The translations under genes were made by a program, and so were the position numbers. The notes beneath the pieces were generated by a model that was not told the origin of the DNA, ran no database searches, and was given only the letters and a program-made list of their open reading frames with translations. A stretch of 45,803 nucleotides of DNA from Chloroflexota bacterium (GTDB lineage Bacteria > Chloroflexota > Limnocylindria > Limnocylindrales > CSP1-4): NCBI GenBank assembly GCA_021802825.1, contig JAJZRG010000023.1:1-45803 (forward strand), read 5' to 3'. The number at the start of each line of letters is the position of its first letter. Positions within the stretch are counted from its first letter, which is position 1. Below are positions 1-8,337 of this stretch, piece after piece.

Positions 1-348
1 CGTGTTGCCTCCGACCACGACGTTGCCGAACGCGTTGATGACGTCGCCGGCATGGGCTTCGAGAAGGATGAGCCGCGCCGCCGACACGTTGAGGCCCAGA
101 CGGAACAGGGTTGCCAGCAGCAGCAGCGGCGGGAAGGCCCCGAACTCGAGCGGCTCCCGGACGTTGAGGCTGACCAGCAGCACGGTCAGCGAAAGGGTGA
201 TGTTGAGGATGATGAGGACGTCGAGCAGCCCTGTCGGGAGCGGAATGATCATCATCGCGATCACGCCGACGACGGCCCCCGCCAGCAGCAGGTCGCTGCG
301 TGCCACCGTCCCGGTGGTGCCCGAAGAGGGACGGGACTGGCTGATCAT
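1..348 (-). CDS. flhA: Flagellar export gate protein FlhA, N-terminal part (cut by window edge)
   Basis: The 116 N-terminal residues of FlhA are read on the minus strand; the gene runs out of the window at base 1. FlhA is the large inner-membrane subunit of the flagellar type III export gate, and its cytoplasmic ring binds export substrates and chaperones. The visible part has two hydrophobic membrane segments (about residues 13-31 and 34-52) and then the conserved FlhA stretch ending in GDVINAFGNVVVGGN, close to the family form. The ATG (346-348) overlaps the flhB stop by 4 bases (ATGA), so translation is probably coupled. It is the last visible gene of the minus-strand flagellar operon. The identification is secure; the cytoplasmic domain cannot be judged. 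Confidence 0.93.
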   Translation of the reverse strand, partial: MISQSRPSSGTTGTVARSDLLLAGAVVGVIAMMIIPLPTGLLDVLIILNITLSLTVLLVSLNVREPLEFGAFPPLLLLATLFRLGLNVSAARLILLEAHAGDVINAFGNVVVGGNT

Positions 349-1439
349 CGGTCGGCCTCCGCCATCCCGGTCCCGGCCGGGGCGGATCGGCGACCGAACC
401 GCGCGCTGTGGACGACGATCAGGATGCGGGCCACCGCCCGGTACAGCTGCGGCGGAACCTCCGCGCCGACCGGTCGCCCGAACAGGGCCCGGGCAAGCGG
501 GACGTCCTGGACCACGGGAACCTGGTTGCGCACCGCGATCTCACGGATCCGCGCGGCCATGAGACGCTGGCCCTTGGCCACGATCCTGGGCGCCCGCATC
601 GTCAGGGAGTCGTACTTGAGGGCCACGGCCAGGTGGACCGGGTTGACCACCACCACGTCGGCGGTCTCGACCGCGGCCATCATCCGGGAGAAGGCCAGCT
701 CCCGCGCGCGTCGCCGGCGAAGTGCGCGCTGGGACGGGTCTCCCTCGCTCTCGCGAGCCTCGCGGCGAACGGCGTCCTTCGTCATCCGCAGCTGTCCCTT
801 GGCGCGGCGGCGCTGCACGACGAAGTCCGCGAGGGCGACGAGTCCCATGAACACGACCATCGACACGCCGAGGTCGCTGATGGCCGACATGGCCGCCTGC
901 AGGATCTCGGTTACCTCCGCCCCGCCCAGCGCGAGCACCCGCGGGACGTGGCCGCCGAGCACGAACCACCCGATCACGATCAGCAGCGCGAGCTTCATGA
1001 CTGCCAAGCCCAAGCGCAGGAATGCCTGACGGTCGGCGATGCGGCGCAGGCCGGTCAAGGGGTTCAGCCGGCCCATGTTCACGCGCACGGCGGCCGTGGA
1101 CAGCACGAAGCCGCCCGCGGCCAGGTTGGCGAGGACGGCGGCGACGGACAGGGCCACCGCCAGGGGAAGGATGATGGCGACGACCTGGCCGAACCCCTGC
1201 CCCGTCCAGTGCAGGAGCTTGCCGTCGGACAGGCGCCCGTCTCCGATGTCCACCAGGGCCGCGCGCACCAGCCGGCCCAACGCGGCCACCACGGAGGGCA
1301 GCAGCGTGGCCAGCCCCAGGACGCCCACCGCGAGCGTGGTCGCCATGGCCAGCTCGTGGCTCCGCCCGACTCCTTCTCCCTTCCGGCGCGCCTCTTCGCG
1401 CCGGCGAGGAGTGGGTTCCTCGGTTCGCTGGTCGGTCAT
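345..1439 (-). CDS. flhB: Flagellar biosynthesis protein FlhB
   Basis: 364 residues, the usual FlhB length. FlhB is the export-gate subunit that switches substrate specificity from rod/hook proteins to filament proteins through autocleavage. The N-terminus is the charged TEEPTPRRREEARRKG typical of FlhB, followed by about four membrane segments (residues 30-210) and the conserved linker ending in ESEGDP (230-235). The autocleavage site reads NPVH (266-269) instead of the common NPTH; the Asn-Pro bond and the His are kept, so cleavage should still be possible. The C-terminal cytoplasmic domain is present. The start lies 4 bases after the fliR stop and the end overlaps flhA. Confidence 0.96.
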   Translation of the reverse strand: MTDQRTEEPTPRRREEARRKGEGVGRSHELAMATTLAVGVLGLATLLPSVVAALGRLVRAALVDIGDGRLSDGKLLHWTGQGFGQVVAIILPLAVALSVAAVLANLAAGGFVLSTAAVRVNMGRLNPLTGLRRIADRQAFLRLGLAVMKLALLIVIGWFVLGGHVPRVLALGGAEVTEILQAAMSAISDLGVSMVVFMGLVALADFVVQRRRAKGQLRMTKDAVRREARESEGDPSQRALRRRRARELAFSRMMAAVETADVVVVNPVHLAVALKYDSLTMRAPRIVAKGQRLMAARIREIAVRNQVPVVQDVPLARALFGRPVGAEVPPQLYRAVARILIVVHSARFGRRSAPAGTGMAEADR

Positions 1440-1443
1440 CGCG

Positions 1444-2205
1444 TCAGCCCGCGACCCGGGCGACGGCGCGGAACAGGATCTCGAGCGTCCTGGACGCTCC
1501 GTTGACGAGGGTCGGCGTCGCCATGGCGAGGGCGGCCATGCCGACCAGGAGCTTGGCCGGCAGGCCGAGGATGAACACGTTGACCTGGGGAACCGCGCGC
1601 GAGATCAGCCCCACCAGCAGCTCGACGACGAGCAGCACGAGCGCCATCGGCAGGGCGATCCTCGTGCCGAGCTCGAGTGCGAGGACGATGGTCTGGACGG
1701 CCACGAGCCCGAGATCCACAGGCCACCCGCCGCCGATGGGGAAGGCGGTGAACGACCCGGCCAGGATTCTCACTGTCTCAACGTGGAGGCCCAGGGCGAG
1801 GAACAGGAGGCCGGCCAGCACACCGAAGAAGGGGTCGAGGGCGGTCGCCGGGTCCTGGTTGAGCGGATTGAGGACGGCCTCCAGCGATAGGCCGAGCTGG
1901 AGCGCAATCAGCCGTCCGACGATTTCCACGGCATGGAAGCCGAGCGACAGGAGGAACCCAAGGCTGAGTCCGAGCAGGAGCTCGACCGGTGAGGCCAGCG
2001 CGACGGCTGCGGCGCCCGGTGCCACGGCTGCGCGCGGCAGGAGAGTCGCTGCGAACAGGAGCGCGAGCGCGGCCTTGATGGTCCGCGGCACCGACCGATG
2101 GCCGAGCAGGGGCGCCGCCACGATGAATCCGGTGCAGCGCAGGAGAACGAGGAAGAACGCGGTCACCTCGCCTCCCGTGAGTGCGACCAGCGGCGCGGCG
2201 CTCAT
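1444..2205 (-). CDS. fliR: Flagellar export gate protein FliR
   Basis: 253 residues with at least six hydrophobic segments, as in FliR, which forms the export gate core with FliP and FliQ. The ATG at 2203-2205 (MSAAPLVALTGGEV) was chosen because it overlaps the fliQ stop by 4 bases, matching the coupling throughout this operon. An open frame continues far upstream of this ATG but reads low-complexity Arg/Pro-rich sequence antisense to fliQ and fliP frames and is not FliR. The stretch LNPLNQDPATALDP near residue 125 and the C-terminal hydrophobic region fit the family. Confidence 0.93.
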   Translation of the reverse strand: MSAAPLVALTGGEVTAFFLVLLRCTGFIVAAPLLGHRSVPRTIKAALALLFAATLLPRAAVAPGAAAVALASPVELLLGLSLGFLLSLGFHAVEIVGRLIALQLGLSLEAVLNPLNQDPATALDPFFGVLAGLLFLALGLHVETVRILAGSFTAFPIGGGWPVDLGLVAVQTIVLALELGTRIALPMALVLLVVELLVGLISRAVPQVNVFILGLPAKLLVGMAALAMATPTLVNGASRTLEILFRAVARVAG

Positions 2206-2471
2206 CGGGCAACCTGGCTGGCGGTCTGGAACACGAGGCGGGTGAACGCCACCAGGCGGTCCGCCATGCCCGGTCCGACGATCACGAGGATGGCCGCGAC
2301 GACCAGCAGTTTTGGGACGAAGCTGAGGGTCGCCTCGTTGATCTGCGTCGCCGCTTGGAACACGGACACGGCGAGGCCCACGAGCAGGGTCGCGACGAGG
2401 ATCGGCCCCACCACGACGAGCACCGTGATGAGTGCCTGCTGGAGCACGACCGACACGTCCGACGCGGGCAT
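2202..2471 (-). CDS. fliQ: Flagellar export gate protein FliQ
   Basis: 89 residues with two membrane hairpin segments, the standard FliQ size and layout. Typical FliQ features include the QALITVLVVVGPILVATLLVGL segment region and the loop SVFQAATQINEATLSFVPK, close to the family consensus (FQAATQINEQTLSFIPK). FliQ subunits pack around the FliP-FliR core in the flagellar export gate. The gene lies 3 bases downstream of fliP and its stop overlaps the fliR start. Confidence 0.95.
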   Translation of the reverse strand: MPASDVSVVLQQALITVLVVVGPILVATLLVGLAVSVFQAATQINEATLSFVPKLLVVAAILVIVGPGMADRLVAFTRLVFQTASQVAR

Positions 2472-2474
2472 CGG

Positions 2475-3251
2475 TCAGGCGACCGTGAAGCTGCGCACGA
2501 GCGACTGGACCAGGAGGACCCAACCATCCACGAGCACGAACAGGAGCAGCTTGAAGGGCAGGGCGATCTGGACCGGCGACACCATGATCATGCCCATCGC
2601 CATGAGGGCGGCCGCAACCACGAGGTCGATCACGAGGAACGGGATGTACAGCAGGAACCCCATCGTGAAGGCCGTCTTGAGCTCGCTGACGACGAACGCT
2701 GGCAGGAGGACTTCGGTGGGGATGTCCGCTGCGCGCTCGGGTCGCGGGCCGCCGGCAAGGTCCAGGAACAGACCGAGCTCGCGCTCCTGCGTCTGGGCGA
2801 GCATGAAGTCCCGGAGCGGGGCCAGGCCGCGCTCGAGCGCGACGTCCTGGCTGATCCGTCCGTCCATGTACGGCTGGACGGCATCCGCGTTGACCTTGCC
2901 CCAGACCGGCGCCATGACGAACAGGGTCAGGAACAGCGCCAGACCGAGCAGCACCTGGTTCGGGGGCAGCTGCGGGATGCCGATCGCGCTGCGGAGCAGC
3001 GACAGCACGATGATGATCCGCGTGAAGCTCGTGGCCAGGAGCAGGATCGCCGGGGCGACGGACAGGACGGTCAGCCCGATCAGCAGCTGGAGCGAGAGCG
3101 CGAACTGTCCACCCCCGCTGGCCGCCTCTCCGGAGCCCAGGCTCACGCTCACCTCCGGGCCACCCTGCCCACTGCAGCCCGCCACGATGGCGGCGAGGCC
3201 CAGCAGCAGCAGGCTCCGCGGCCACCGGCGGCTGGCACCGCGGCGGTTCAT
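2475..3251 (-). CDS. fliP: Flagellar export gate protein FliP
   Basis: 258 residues. FliP pentamers form the main channel of the flagellar export gate. FliP normally has a cleavable N-terminal signal; here residues 1-25 form a signal-like helix ending in VAGC, a lipobox-like motif with Cys at residue 26. The rest matches the family: TSFTRIIIVLSLLRSAIG, PPNQVLLGLALFLTLFVM, and the C-terminal segments ending in VQIALPFKLLLFVLVDGW. The ATG overlaps the fliO stop (ATGA). Whether the Cys is lipidated is unknown. Confidence 0.96.
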   Translation of the reverse strand: MNRRGASRRWPRSLLLLGLAAIVAGCSGQGGPEVSVSLGSGEAASGGGQFALSLQLLIGLTVLSVAPAILLLATSFTRIIIVLSLLRSAIGIPQLPPNQVLLGLALFLTLFVMAPVWGKVNADAVQPYMDGRISQDVALERGLAPLRDFMLAQTQERELGLFLDLAGGPRPERAADIPTEVLLPAFVVSELKTAFTMGFLLYIPFLVIDLVVAAALMAMGMIMVSPVQIALPFKLLLFVLVDGWVLLVQSLVRSFTVA

Positions 3252-3895
3252 CGCGCCGACCCGATGCGGCGGCCGAGGTCCGCGACGACCCTCGCGAAGG
3301 GGCCGATCGGACCCCGGCCGGAGGGATCGATGCCGGGTGCCGTCAGGACCGGCCCGTCATCCGCGGCCAATCCCGGGAGTTCGTCAGCGGCAAGCTCCGC
3401 AAGCGCCACGAGCCCGCCGGGCGTCAAGCCCACGACGAGGCGGCGGTCTCCGATCGCCACCAGGTGCAGCGAGGCGCGCTGCGCCAGGGGGCGCGACTCG
3501 AGAACGTGGAGGTGCGCCGTCGCCCCGCCACGCGCCGATGACAGGTGGCCGATGAGGCGAAGCGTGAGCAGCAGCAGGGCCAGGACGAGCATGCCCTTCG
3601 CGGCAACGTCCACGAAGCCACCGAGCCCCGAGTCGAGCGAGCCGGCGGCCGGCGGTGCCGCGGCGGCCGGGCGGTCTTCGCCGACAGGGGCCCCCTGCGC
3701 GAAGCCCGCAGCGGATGGGTCGCGCCCGTCCCGCGGAGATCCGACCCGGGACCCGCCCATGAGGCCGGCCACTGCGAGCACCCCGATCAGCGCCAGCAGA
3801 CCCAGTCCGGCCAGGGTCCGGGCCGACAACCGCACCGCACCTGGTCGGGCGGAGCGGTCCTCGAGCCACGGCCTCCCGAGCTCCGGCCGATTCAC
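3248..3895 (-). CDS. fliO: Flagellar biosynthesis protein FliO
   Basis: 215 residues. FliO is a small membrane protein that helps assemble the FliP ring. Two hydrophobic segments are visible (about residues 27-46 and 91-112), separated by a Pro/Ala/Gly-rich region of about 40 residues. They are followed by the FliO cytoplasmic beta-rich domain (LHVLESRPLAQRASLHLVAI then GDRRLVVGLTPGGLVALAEL). FliO is poorly conserved, so the call rests on this core plus its position between fliN and fliP. Two predicted N-terminal membrane segments are more than the usual one; the first may be a signal sequence. Start and stop both overlap neighbours by 4 bases. Confidence 0.85.
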   Translation of the reverse strand: MNRPELGRPWLEDRSARPGAVRLSARTLAGLGLLALIGVLAVAGLMGGSRVGSPRDGRDPSAAGFAQGAPVGEDRPAAAAPPAAGSLDSGLGGFVDVAAKGMLVLALLLLTLRLIGHLSSARGGATAHLHVLESRPLAQRASLHLVAIGDRRLVVGLTPGGLVALAELAADELPGLAADDGPVLTAPGIDPSGRGPIGPFARVVADLGRRIGSAR

Positions 3896-4926
3896 GCGCG
3901 ACCCTCGAACGGGGTAAGCCTGCGGTCGCGGGCGACGATCTCGGTGATCCGCACCCCGAAGTTCTCGTCCACCACGACCACCTCCCCGGTCGCGACGTGG
4001 TGGCGGTTCACGAGCACGTCGACCTTCTCGCCGGCGAGCTTGTCGAGCTCCACGATCGAGCCCGGTGTCAGCGACAGGACGTCGCGGATCATCATCCGGG
4101 CGCGCCCGATCTCGACGCTGACCTCGAGGTTCACGCCGAGCAGCAGGTCCATGCTCTGGCGCCCCGTGGCGGCCGCAGCCGGGAACAGCGGGGGGAACTG
4201 GGCGGGGCGGATGGGTGACCCGAGTCCGCCGACGTGGGACGGCTGTCCGTCCGAAGGTGCCCCCATCGAACCCCCCGGGCCGAGCGGCCGCGCCGATGCG
4301 ACATGCTCGGATGCCGGACCGGCGGCCGAGTCCGCGCCGGGAGCAGGCCCCCGGACGTCGGTCGCAGTCTCCCCGGCCGAACTCGTGCCCAGCGTCTCGA
4401 GGGCGCTGATGTGGGTGGCCAGCTCCGCGCGGGCCGCCAGCGCCATGACGGCCACGACGGCCACGTCCGGAGCGTCGGTCGGGTCCGCCTCCGACGCGAG
4501 GCTCAGGCGCAGGAGCAGCAGCACCTCGTCGTCCGGGAGTCGATCGGACGGGCCGAGGCTCAGCCCTTCACCGACGAGCGCGACCAGCACCTCATCGAAT
4601 GCCTCGAGCAGGCCGCGGGCGATGTTCTCGACACCGATGCTGGCTCCGCCCAGCTCTGTGCCGAAGGCCGGGTCGAGCGCAACCCCGACAGCCCGCCGGC
4701 TCGTCCCGAGCAGCTCGAACGAGGCGAGCGGGATGAAGCCAGCCGGCAGCTCACCGGCGGTACACAGGGCGCTGTGTGCGCCGACGATGGTCACCGGCCC
4801 GAGGACGACGCCGGCGGCCGCCTCTTCCAGGGCCGACCGGATCAGCGGTCCATGGGCGATCAGGAATGGGGCGAGCGGATCATGGTCGGTTCCCGGAGCG
4901 GCCCACTCGAGCTCGGTCCAGTCCAT
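3892..4926 (-). CDS. fliN: Flagellar switch protein FliN with CheC-like N-terminal region (FliY-like)
   Basis: 344 residues, far longer than simple FliN (about 100-140). The last ~85 residues are the SpoA domain of the C-ring (LLGVNLEVSVEIGRARMMIR through VVVDENFGVRITEI). The first ~180 residues contain two CheC-like repeats (SALEEAAAGVVLGPVTIVG near 32 and ENIARGLLEAFDEVLVALV near 95), so the architecture is that of Bacillus FliY. Neither repeat has the full CheC phosphatase pattern (acidic/Ser, Glu, then Asn three residues later), so CheY-P phosphatase activity is doubtful. A low-complexity linker joins the parts. The gene lies 3 bases after fliM, forming the switch-complex pair. Confidence 0.88.
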   Translation of the reverse strand: MDWTELEWAAPGTDHDPLAPFLIAHGPLIRSALEEAAAGVVLGPVTIVGAHSALCTAGELPAGFIPLASFELLGTSRRAVGVALDPAFGTELGGASIGVENIARGLLEAFDEVLVALVGEGLSLGPSDRLPDDEVLLLLRLSLASEADPTDAPDVAVVAVMALAARAELATHISALETLGTSSAGETATDVRGPAPGADSAAGPASEHVASARPLGPGGSMGAPSDGQPSHVGGLGSPIRPAQFPPLFPAAAATGRQSMDLLLGVNLEVSVEIGRARMMIRDVLSLTPGSIVELDKLAGEKVDVLVNRHHVATGEVVVVDENFGVRITEIVARDRRLTPFEGRA

Positions 4927-4929
4927 CGG

Positions 4930-5913
4930 TCAGGCCTCCAGGGGGGTGAGGGGTGTGACGAGCTGCACCGCGAGCCGGTCGTCGATCCGGCCGGGCACCC
5001 CCCACGCGCGCACCTGGTCGCTGATCCAGATCCGAATCGGGTCAGCGACCCGCTCGTCGAGCCGGATGACGTCGCCCGGCTTGAGGTCCGCGAGCGTGTC
5101 CACGGGCAGCTCGACGGCGCCGAGGATCGCGGTCAGGGGGACCTCCACGCGGTCCAGGGCCGCCTCGAGCAGGGGCCGGCTTGCCTTGGTGTCGCGGTCC
5201 CGGTCCGCCTGGGCGTACCACGCCGTCGCGGACAGGCGGGACAGCAGGGGTTCGAGGGCTGCGTGGGGATAGACGACCGCGAATGTGGCCGCCCGTCCGC
5301 CGAAGCGGATCTCGAAGGTCAGCACGGCCGCGACCTCGGACGGCGCGGCCACCCGGAGGAGAGCAGGGCTGAGCGCCGTCTCCACCACGTCGACCGGAAA
5401 CGTCGCCAGGTGCGTCCACGCCTCGCCGATGGCCGGGACGATCTCGTCTACCAGGCGCCGGATGAGCGCGGCCTCGATCATCGTCGGATCGCGCCGATCG
5501 GGTGACAGCACACCGTGGCCGCCGAGCATCCGCTCGACGCCCGCGAGGGCGAACCCCAGGTCGAGCTCGAGGAGCATGGGGCCAGCCAGCGGCCCGGCCC
5601 GGAGCACGACGAGTTGAGCCGGCAGGTCGAGGCCGTTGAGGTACTCGTCGAATACCATCTGCTCGCAGGTCGCCAGCTGGATCGGGACCGGACTTCGCAG
5701 CGAGGCTCCGAGGCGCGCGCCGGCGATCCGCGCGACGTTCTCGTGGATGGCCTGGAGCGTCCGAAGCTGGTCCTTGGAGAACTTGTCCGGGCGCCGGAAG
5801 TCGTACGTCTTGACAGCTCGGCCGGAGTCGTTGGCGAGGGATGCGGTGGGCTCCGGGCCCTCGGAGGCGGGGCCGGCCCGAAGCAGGGAGTCGATCTCGG
5901 CCTGTGACAGCAT
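4930..5913 (-). CDS. fliM: Flagellar motor switch protein FliM
   Basis: 327 residues. FliM is the C-ring protein that binds CheY-P and sets rotation direction. The start ATG (5911-5913) gives MLSQAEIDSLLRAG, the conserved CheY-P-binding peptide of FliM, which rules out the longer upstream frame. Next comes YDFRRPDKFSKDQLRTLQAI, a FliM hallmark, then the CheC-like middle domain (about 45-230) and the C-terminal SpoA domain. The gene lies 10 bases downstream of the fliL stop and 3 bases upstream of fliN in the minus-strand operon. Confidence 0.96.
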   Translation of the reverse strand: MLSQAEIDSLLRAGPASEGPEPTASLANDSGRAVKTYDFRRPDKFSKDQLRTLQAIHENVARIAGARLGASLRSPVPIQLATCEQMVFDEYLNGLDLPAQLVVLRAGPLAGPMLLELDLGFALAGVERMLGGHGVLSPDRRDPTMIEAALIRRLVDEIVPAIGEAWTHLATFPVDVVETALSPALLRVAAPSEVAAVLTFEIRFGGRAATFAVVYPHAALEPLLSRLSATAWYAQADRDRDTKASRPLLEAALDRVEVPLTAILGAVELPVDTLADLKPGDVIRLDERVADPIRIWISDQVRAWGVPGRIDDRLAVQLVTPLTPLEA

Positions 5914-5923
5914 CGGCGCAGCC

Positions 5924-6418
5924 CTACTGCATGACCAGGTCGGTGAAGTAGACGTTGAGGACCTCGCGTTCGCCGAGGACCTCACGCATCTCCGCGACGA
6001 GCTCGAGCTTGAGCCGTGCCCGGCCCTCGACGGTCACGAGCTCGGACGAGGTCATCGCCGACACCGTCGTCCCGAGCGCGTCGAGGAGCAGCGGGACCAT
6101 CGGCTCGTAGTGCGTGAGCGCAAGCTTGTCCGCGGCAGCACGCTCCTCGCCGCTCAGCTCGTAGAACGCCGCCGCCTCCGGCCGGACCTCGACCGTCACG
6201 CCGATCTTGGCGTAGCGGAACGCGCCGCCGGCCTGGAGGTTCACGACCCGTTCCTCGAGGGCGATCATCGGACCGTGCTGCCCTACTCCGGGATCGGGCA
6301 CCGGGGCAGGGGCACCGTCGGCGCCGGTCGCGCGGAGGTAGATGAGGCCGCCCGAGGCGGCCAGCCCCACGACCAGCCCGAGGAGGACCAGGGAGCGCTT
6401 GCCCTTCGGACGCTTCAC
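5924..6418 (-). CDS. fliL: Flagellar basal body-associated protein FliL
   Basis: 164 residues: short cytoplasmic N-terminus (MKRPKGKRS), one membrane helix (residues 9-29) and a periplasm/exterior-facing domain with the FliL patterns EERVVNLQAGGAFRYAKIGV and MREVLGEREVLNVYFTDLVMQ at the C-terminus. FliL surrounds the stator units and supports torque. The gene starts inside the motB stop (4-base overlap), linking it to the stator genes, as in many flagellar operons. Confidence 0.93.
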   Translation of the reverse strand: MKRPKGKRSLVLLGLVVGLAASGGLIYLRATGADGAPAPVPDPGVGQHGPMIALEERVVNLQAGGAFRYAKIGVTVEVRPEAAAFYELSGEERAAADKLALTHYEPMVPLLLDALGTTVSAMTSSELVTVEGRARLKLELVAEMREVLGEREVLNVYFTDLVMQ

Positions 6419-7209
6419 GGCACGGACCCGTGGGGCGGCGTGGTGGGGTCGGACAGGGACGGCTGCGCGGGTCCGGGCACCAAGTCCGGATAGAGGATGA
6501 GCACGTCCACCCGGCGGTTGCGGGCGCGTGCTTCGTCGTTCGTGTTGGGGACGATCGGCTTGAACTCGCCGTAGCCCGCGGCGGCCAGGCGGGAGGGATC
6601 GACCCCGCCGGCGGCAAGCGCTTCGAGGACAGACACCGCCCGATCGACCGAGAGACGCCAGTTGTCCGTGTAGAACGGACCTTCCGGAGGCTCGTCGTCC
6701 GTGTGGCCCTCGACGCGGAGCAGGTTGGGCAGCGGCCGCACGCTGTCGATGACGATGCCGACGATGCGCAGAGAACGCTCGTCAAGGCTGGCCCTGCCGC
6801 TCGAGAACAGGAGGGCGTCGCTGATCCGGATGGCGATGCCCTCTGAGACGCGGTCCACCGAGACCTGGCCACTGATCCCCTGCCGGACGACAAAGTCCCG
6901 CACCGTGGCCTCTACCGTGCGCATGTCCGTGGCAACCACGCCCGAGCCGGAGTCGAACGAGTCCGTGTTCGGGGCGCTCTGCTGCCCGCTGGTGACGGTG
7001 ATCGCCTGTGAGCCGCTGAAGACGTCGATGTTGAAGGCGGCGGCGACCGACTGGGCGAACTGCGCGAACTTGCGCGCGTTCGTGTCCGACAGCGCGTAGA
7101 GCACGATGAACACGGCGAGCAGCAGCGTGATCATGTCCGCATAGGTGATGAGCCAGCGCTCGTCCTGGTGGAATTCACCCGCATCGCTGGCGCGTCGGCG
7201 GTGCTGCAT
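6415..7209 (-). CDS. motB: Flagellar stator protein MotB
   Basis: 264 residues from ATG 7207-7209; a GTG three bases upstream is an alternative. ATG is preferred because GGGAG lies 7 bases before it. MotB is the peptidoglycan-binding stator subunit. One membrane segment (about 20-42) carries the proton-binding Asp in YADMITLL. The C-terminal OmpA-like domain has the peptidoglycan-binding pattern VEGHTDDEP, NWRLSVDRA and ARNRRVDV. The first residues are Arg/His-rich, as expected for the cytoplasmic end. It follows motA directly. Confidence 0.96.
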   Translation of the reverse strand: MQHRRRASDAGEFHQDERWLITYADMITLLLAVFIVLYALSDTNARKFAQFAQSVAAAFNIDVFSGSQAITVTSGQQSAPNTDSFDSGSGVVATDMRTVEATVRDFVVRQGISGQVSVDRVSEGIAIRISDALLFSSGRASLDERSLRIVGIVIDSVRPLPNLLRVEGHTDDEPPEGPFYTDNWRLSVDRAVSVLEALAAGGVDPSRLAAAGYGEFKPIVPNTNDEARARNRRVDVLILYPDLVPGPAQPSLSDPTTPPHGSVP

Positions 7210-8021
7210 CACGTCGCTCCCGCCTCGGGGAGGCCGGTGAGGGTGGCCGGTGACCCGGCTTCCTGCCCAGCAGTGGCGCGAGCCCTGAGCGTAGCCGGAT
7301 CGAGGAACGCGTCGACCTTGCGCCCCACCATGCGCGGGTTGTCGCCCGCCTGGATGGCGAGGATGCCGGCCATGGCCATCCGCCTGGCAGAGGCTTCCGC
7401 CGCCGAGTGCCCCTTGAGGCTGACGCTCATGGGCATGAACAGGATGTTGGCGACGCCCACGGCGAGCAGGGTCGCAATGAACGCGACCTGGATGCCGGCG
7501 CCCAGCTTCTCGGGCTCCGAGAGGTGAGCCATGACCGCGATCAGGCCCATGACGGCGCCGAGGATCCCGAAGGTCGGGGCGTAGCCGGCCATCGCGGCGA
7601 GCATCGTCGCGCCCTGCGCGTGGCGCCTGGCCATCGCCTCGACCTCGAGCTGCAGCACTTCGTCCACCGTCTCGGGCTCGAGGCCGTCGATGACCATCTG
7701 GAGGCCTCGGCGCACGAACGGGTCAGCGACCTCCTCGATGTCGGACTCGAGCGCGAGCAGGCCCTCCCGGCGTGCGCGTTCGGCAAACGTGACCAGCTGG
7801 TCCCGCATCGCGAGGGAATCCCCCGTCGGCCCCCGCATCCCGATCGCCATGAGCCTCGGGAGCTTGAGGAACATCGGCAGGCCGAACGACGAGATGGTGG
7901 CACCGAAGGTGCCGAAGGCCACGATCAGGATGGCCGGGGCATTGATGAGCACGGCCGGGCTGACGCCCTTGAGCACCAGAGCCATGCCGAGGGCCACGAG
8001 CGCGATGACGACGCCGATCAT
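7209..8021 (-). CDS. motA: Flagellar stator protein MotA
   Basis: 270 residues from ATG 8019-8021, which overlaps the flbD stop by 4 bases; a GTG at 8028-8030 is possible but less consistent with the operon. MotA forms the stator channel with MotB and touches FliG. Four membrane segments are visible. The segment AGYAPTFGILGAVMGLIAVM contains the conserved Pro of the third helix. The cytoplasmic loop between helices 2 and 3 holds conserved Glu residues (VDEVLQLEVEAMARRH). It is typical of the MotA/PomA family. Confidence 0.95.
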   Translation of the reverse strand: MIGVVIALVALGMALVLKGVSPAVLINAPAILIVAFGTFGATISSFGLPMFLKLPRLMAIGMRGPTGDSLAMRDQLVTFAERARREGLLALESDIEEVADPFVRRGLQMVIDGLEPETVDEVLQLEVEAMARRHAQGATMLAAMAGYAPTFGILGAVMGLIAVMAHLSEPEKLGAGIQVAFIATLLAVGVANILFMPMSVSLKGHSAAEASARRMAMAGILAIQAGDNPRMVGRKVDAFLDPATLRARATAGQEAGSPATLTGLPEAGAT

Positions 8022-8317
8022 TCGAGGCACCGCCAGTCGGGCTCGGGCCCCACGGGTCCGTGCGGCGGGCGCTCCTCGAGGATCGCAATCCCCGGGCTGG
8101 ACGGTGTGGCGGGCGTGAGCGCCAGACCCCCGGGCATCGCGTGGACCGCCCGCTGGTGGGCGAGGAACCGGTCCGCGACCTGTTCCGCGGACTCGCGGAC
8201 CAGGAGCTTCTTGCCGTCGGCCATGGTGATGACGGTGTCCGGGGTCTCCTCCACCATCTCGATCCGGTTCGGATTGACGAGCAGCGCGGAGCCGTCCGGG
8301 CGGGTCAGCGGGATCAT
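8018..8317 (-). CDS. flbD: Flagellar protein FlbD/SwrD family
   Basis: 99 residues. The first ~60 match the small FlbD (SwrD) family found next to motAB in many monoderm bacteria: MIPLTRPDGSALLVNPNRIE, then ETPDTVITMADGKKLLVRES. In Bacillus SwrD increases motor power, and the position directly before motA supports the same role. The last ~35 residues (GGLALTPATPSSPGIAILEE onward) are a Pro-rich tail not usual for the family. No membrane segment. This is not the unrelated Caulobacter sigma-54 activator also called FlbD. Confidence 0.9.
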   Translation of the reverse strand: MIPLTRPDGSALLVNPNRIEMVEETPDTVITMADGKKLLVRESAEQVADRFLAHQRAVHAMPGGLALTPATPSSPGIAILEERPPHGPVGPEPDWRCLE

Positions 8318-8337
8318 GGGAGCGGTGCCGTCGGGAG

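Noticed and set aside
408..1505. Long plus-strand frames opposite flhB
   Set aside because: His/Arg/Gln-rich antisense shadows; flhB is certain on the minus strand.
2206..3225. Long upstream extension of the fliR frame giving an apparent protein of nearly 600 residues
   Set aside because: The extension is Arg/Pro/Gly-rich shadow sequence overlapping fliQ and fliP, which are clear families in their own frames; FliR starts at 2205 with a 4-base overlap.
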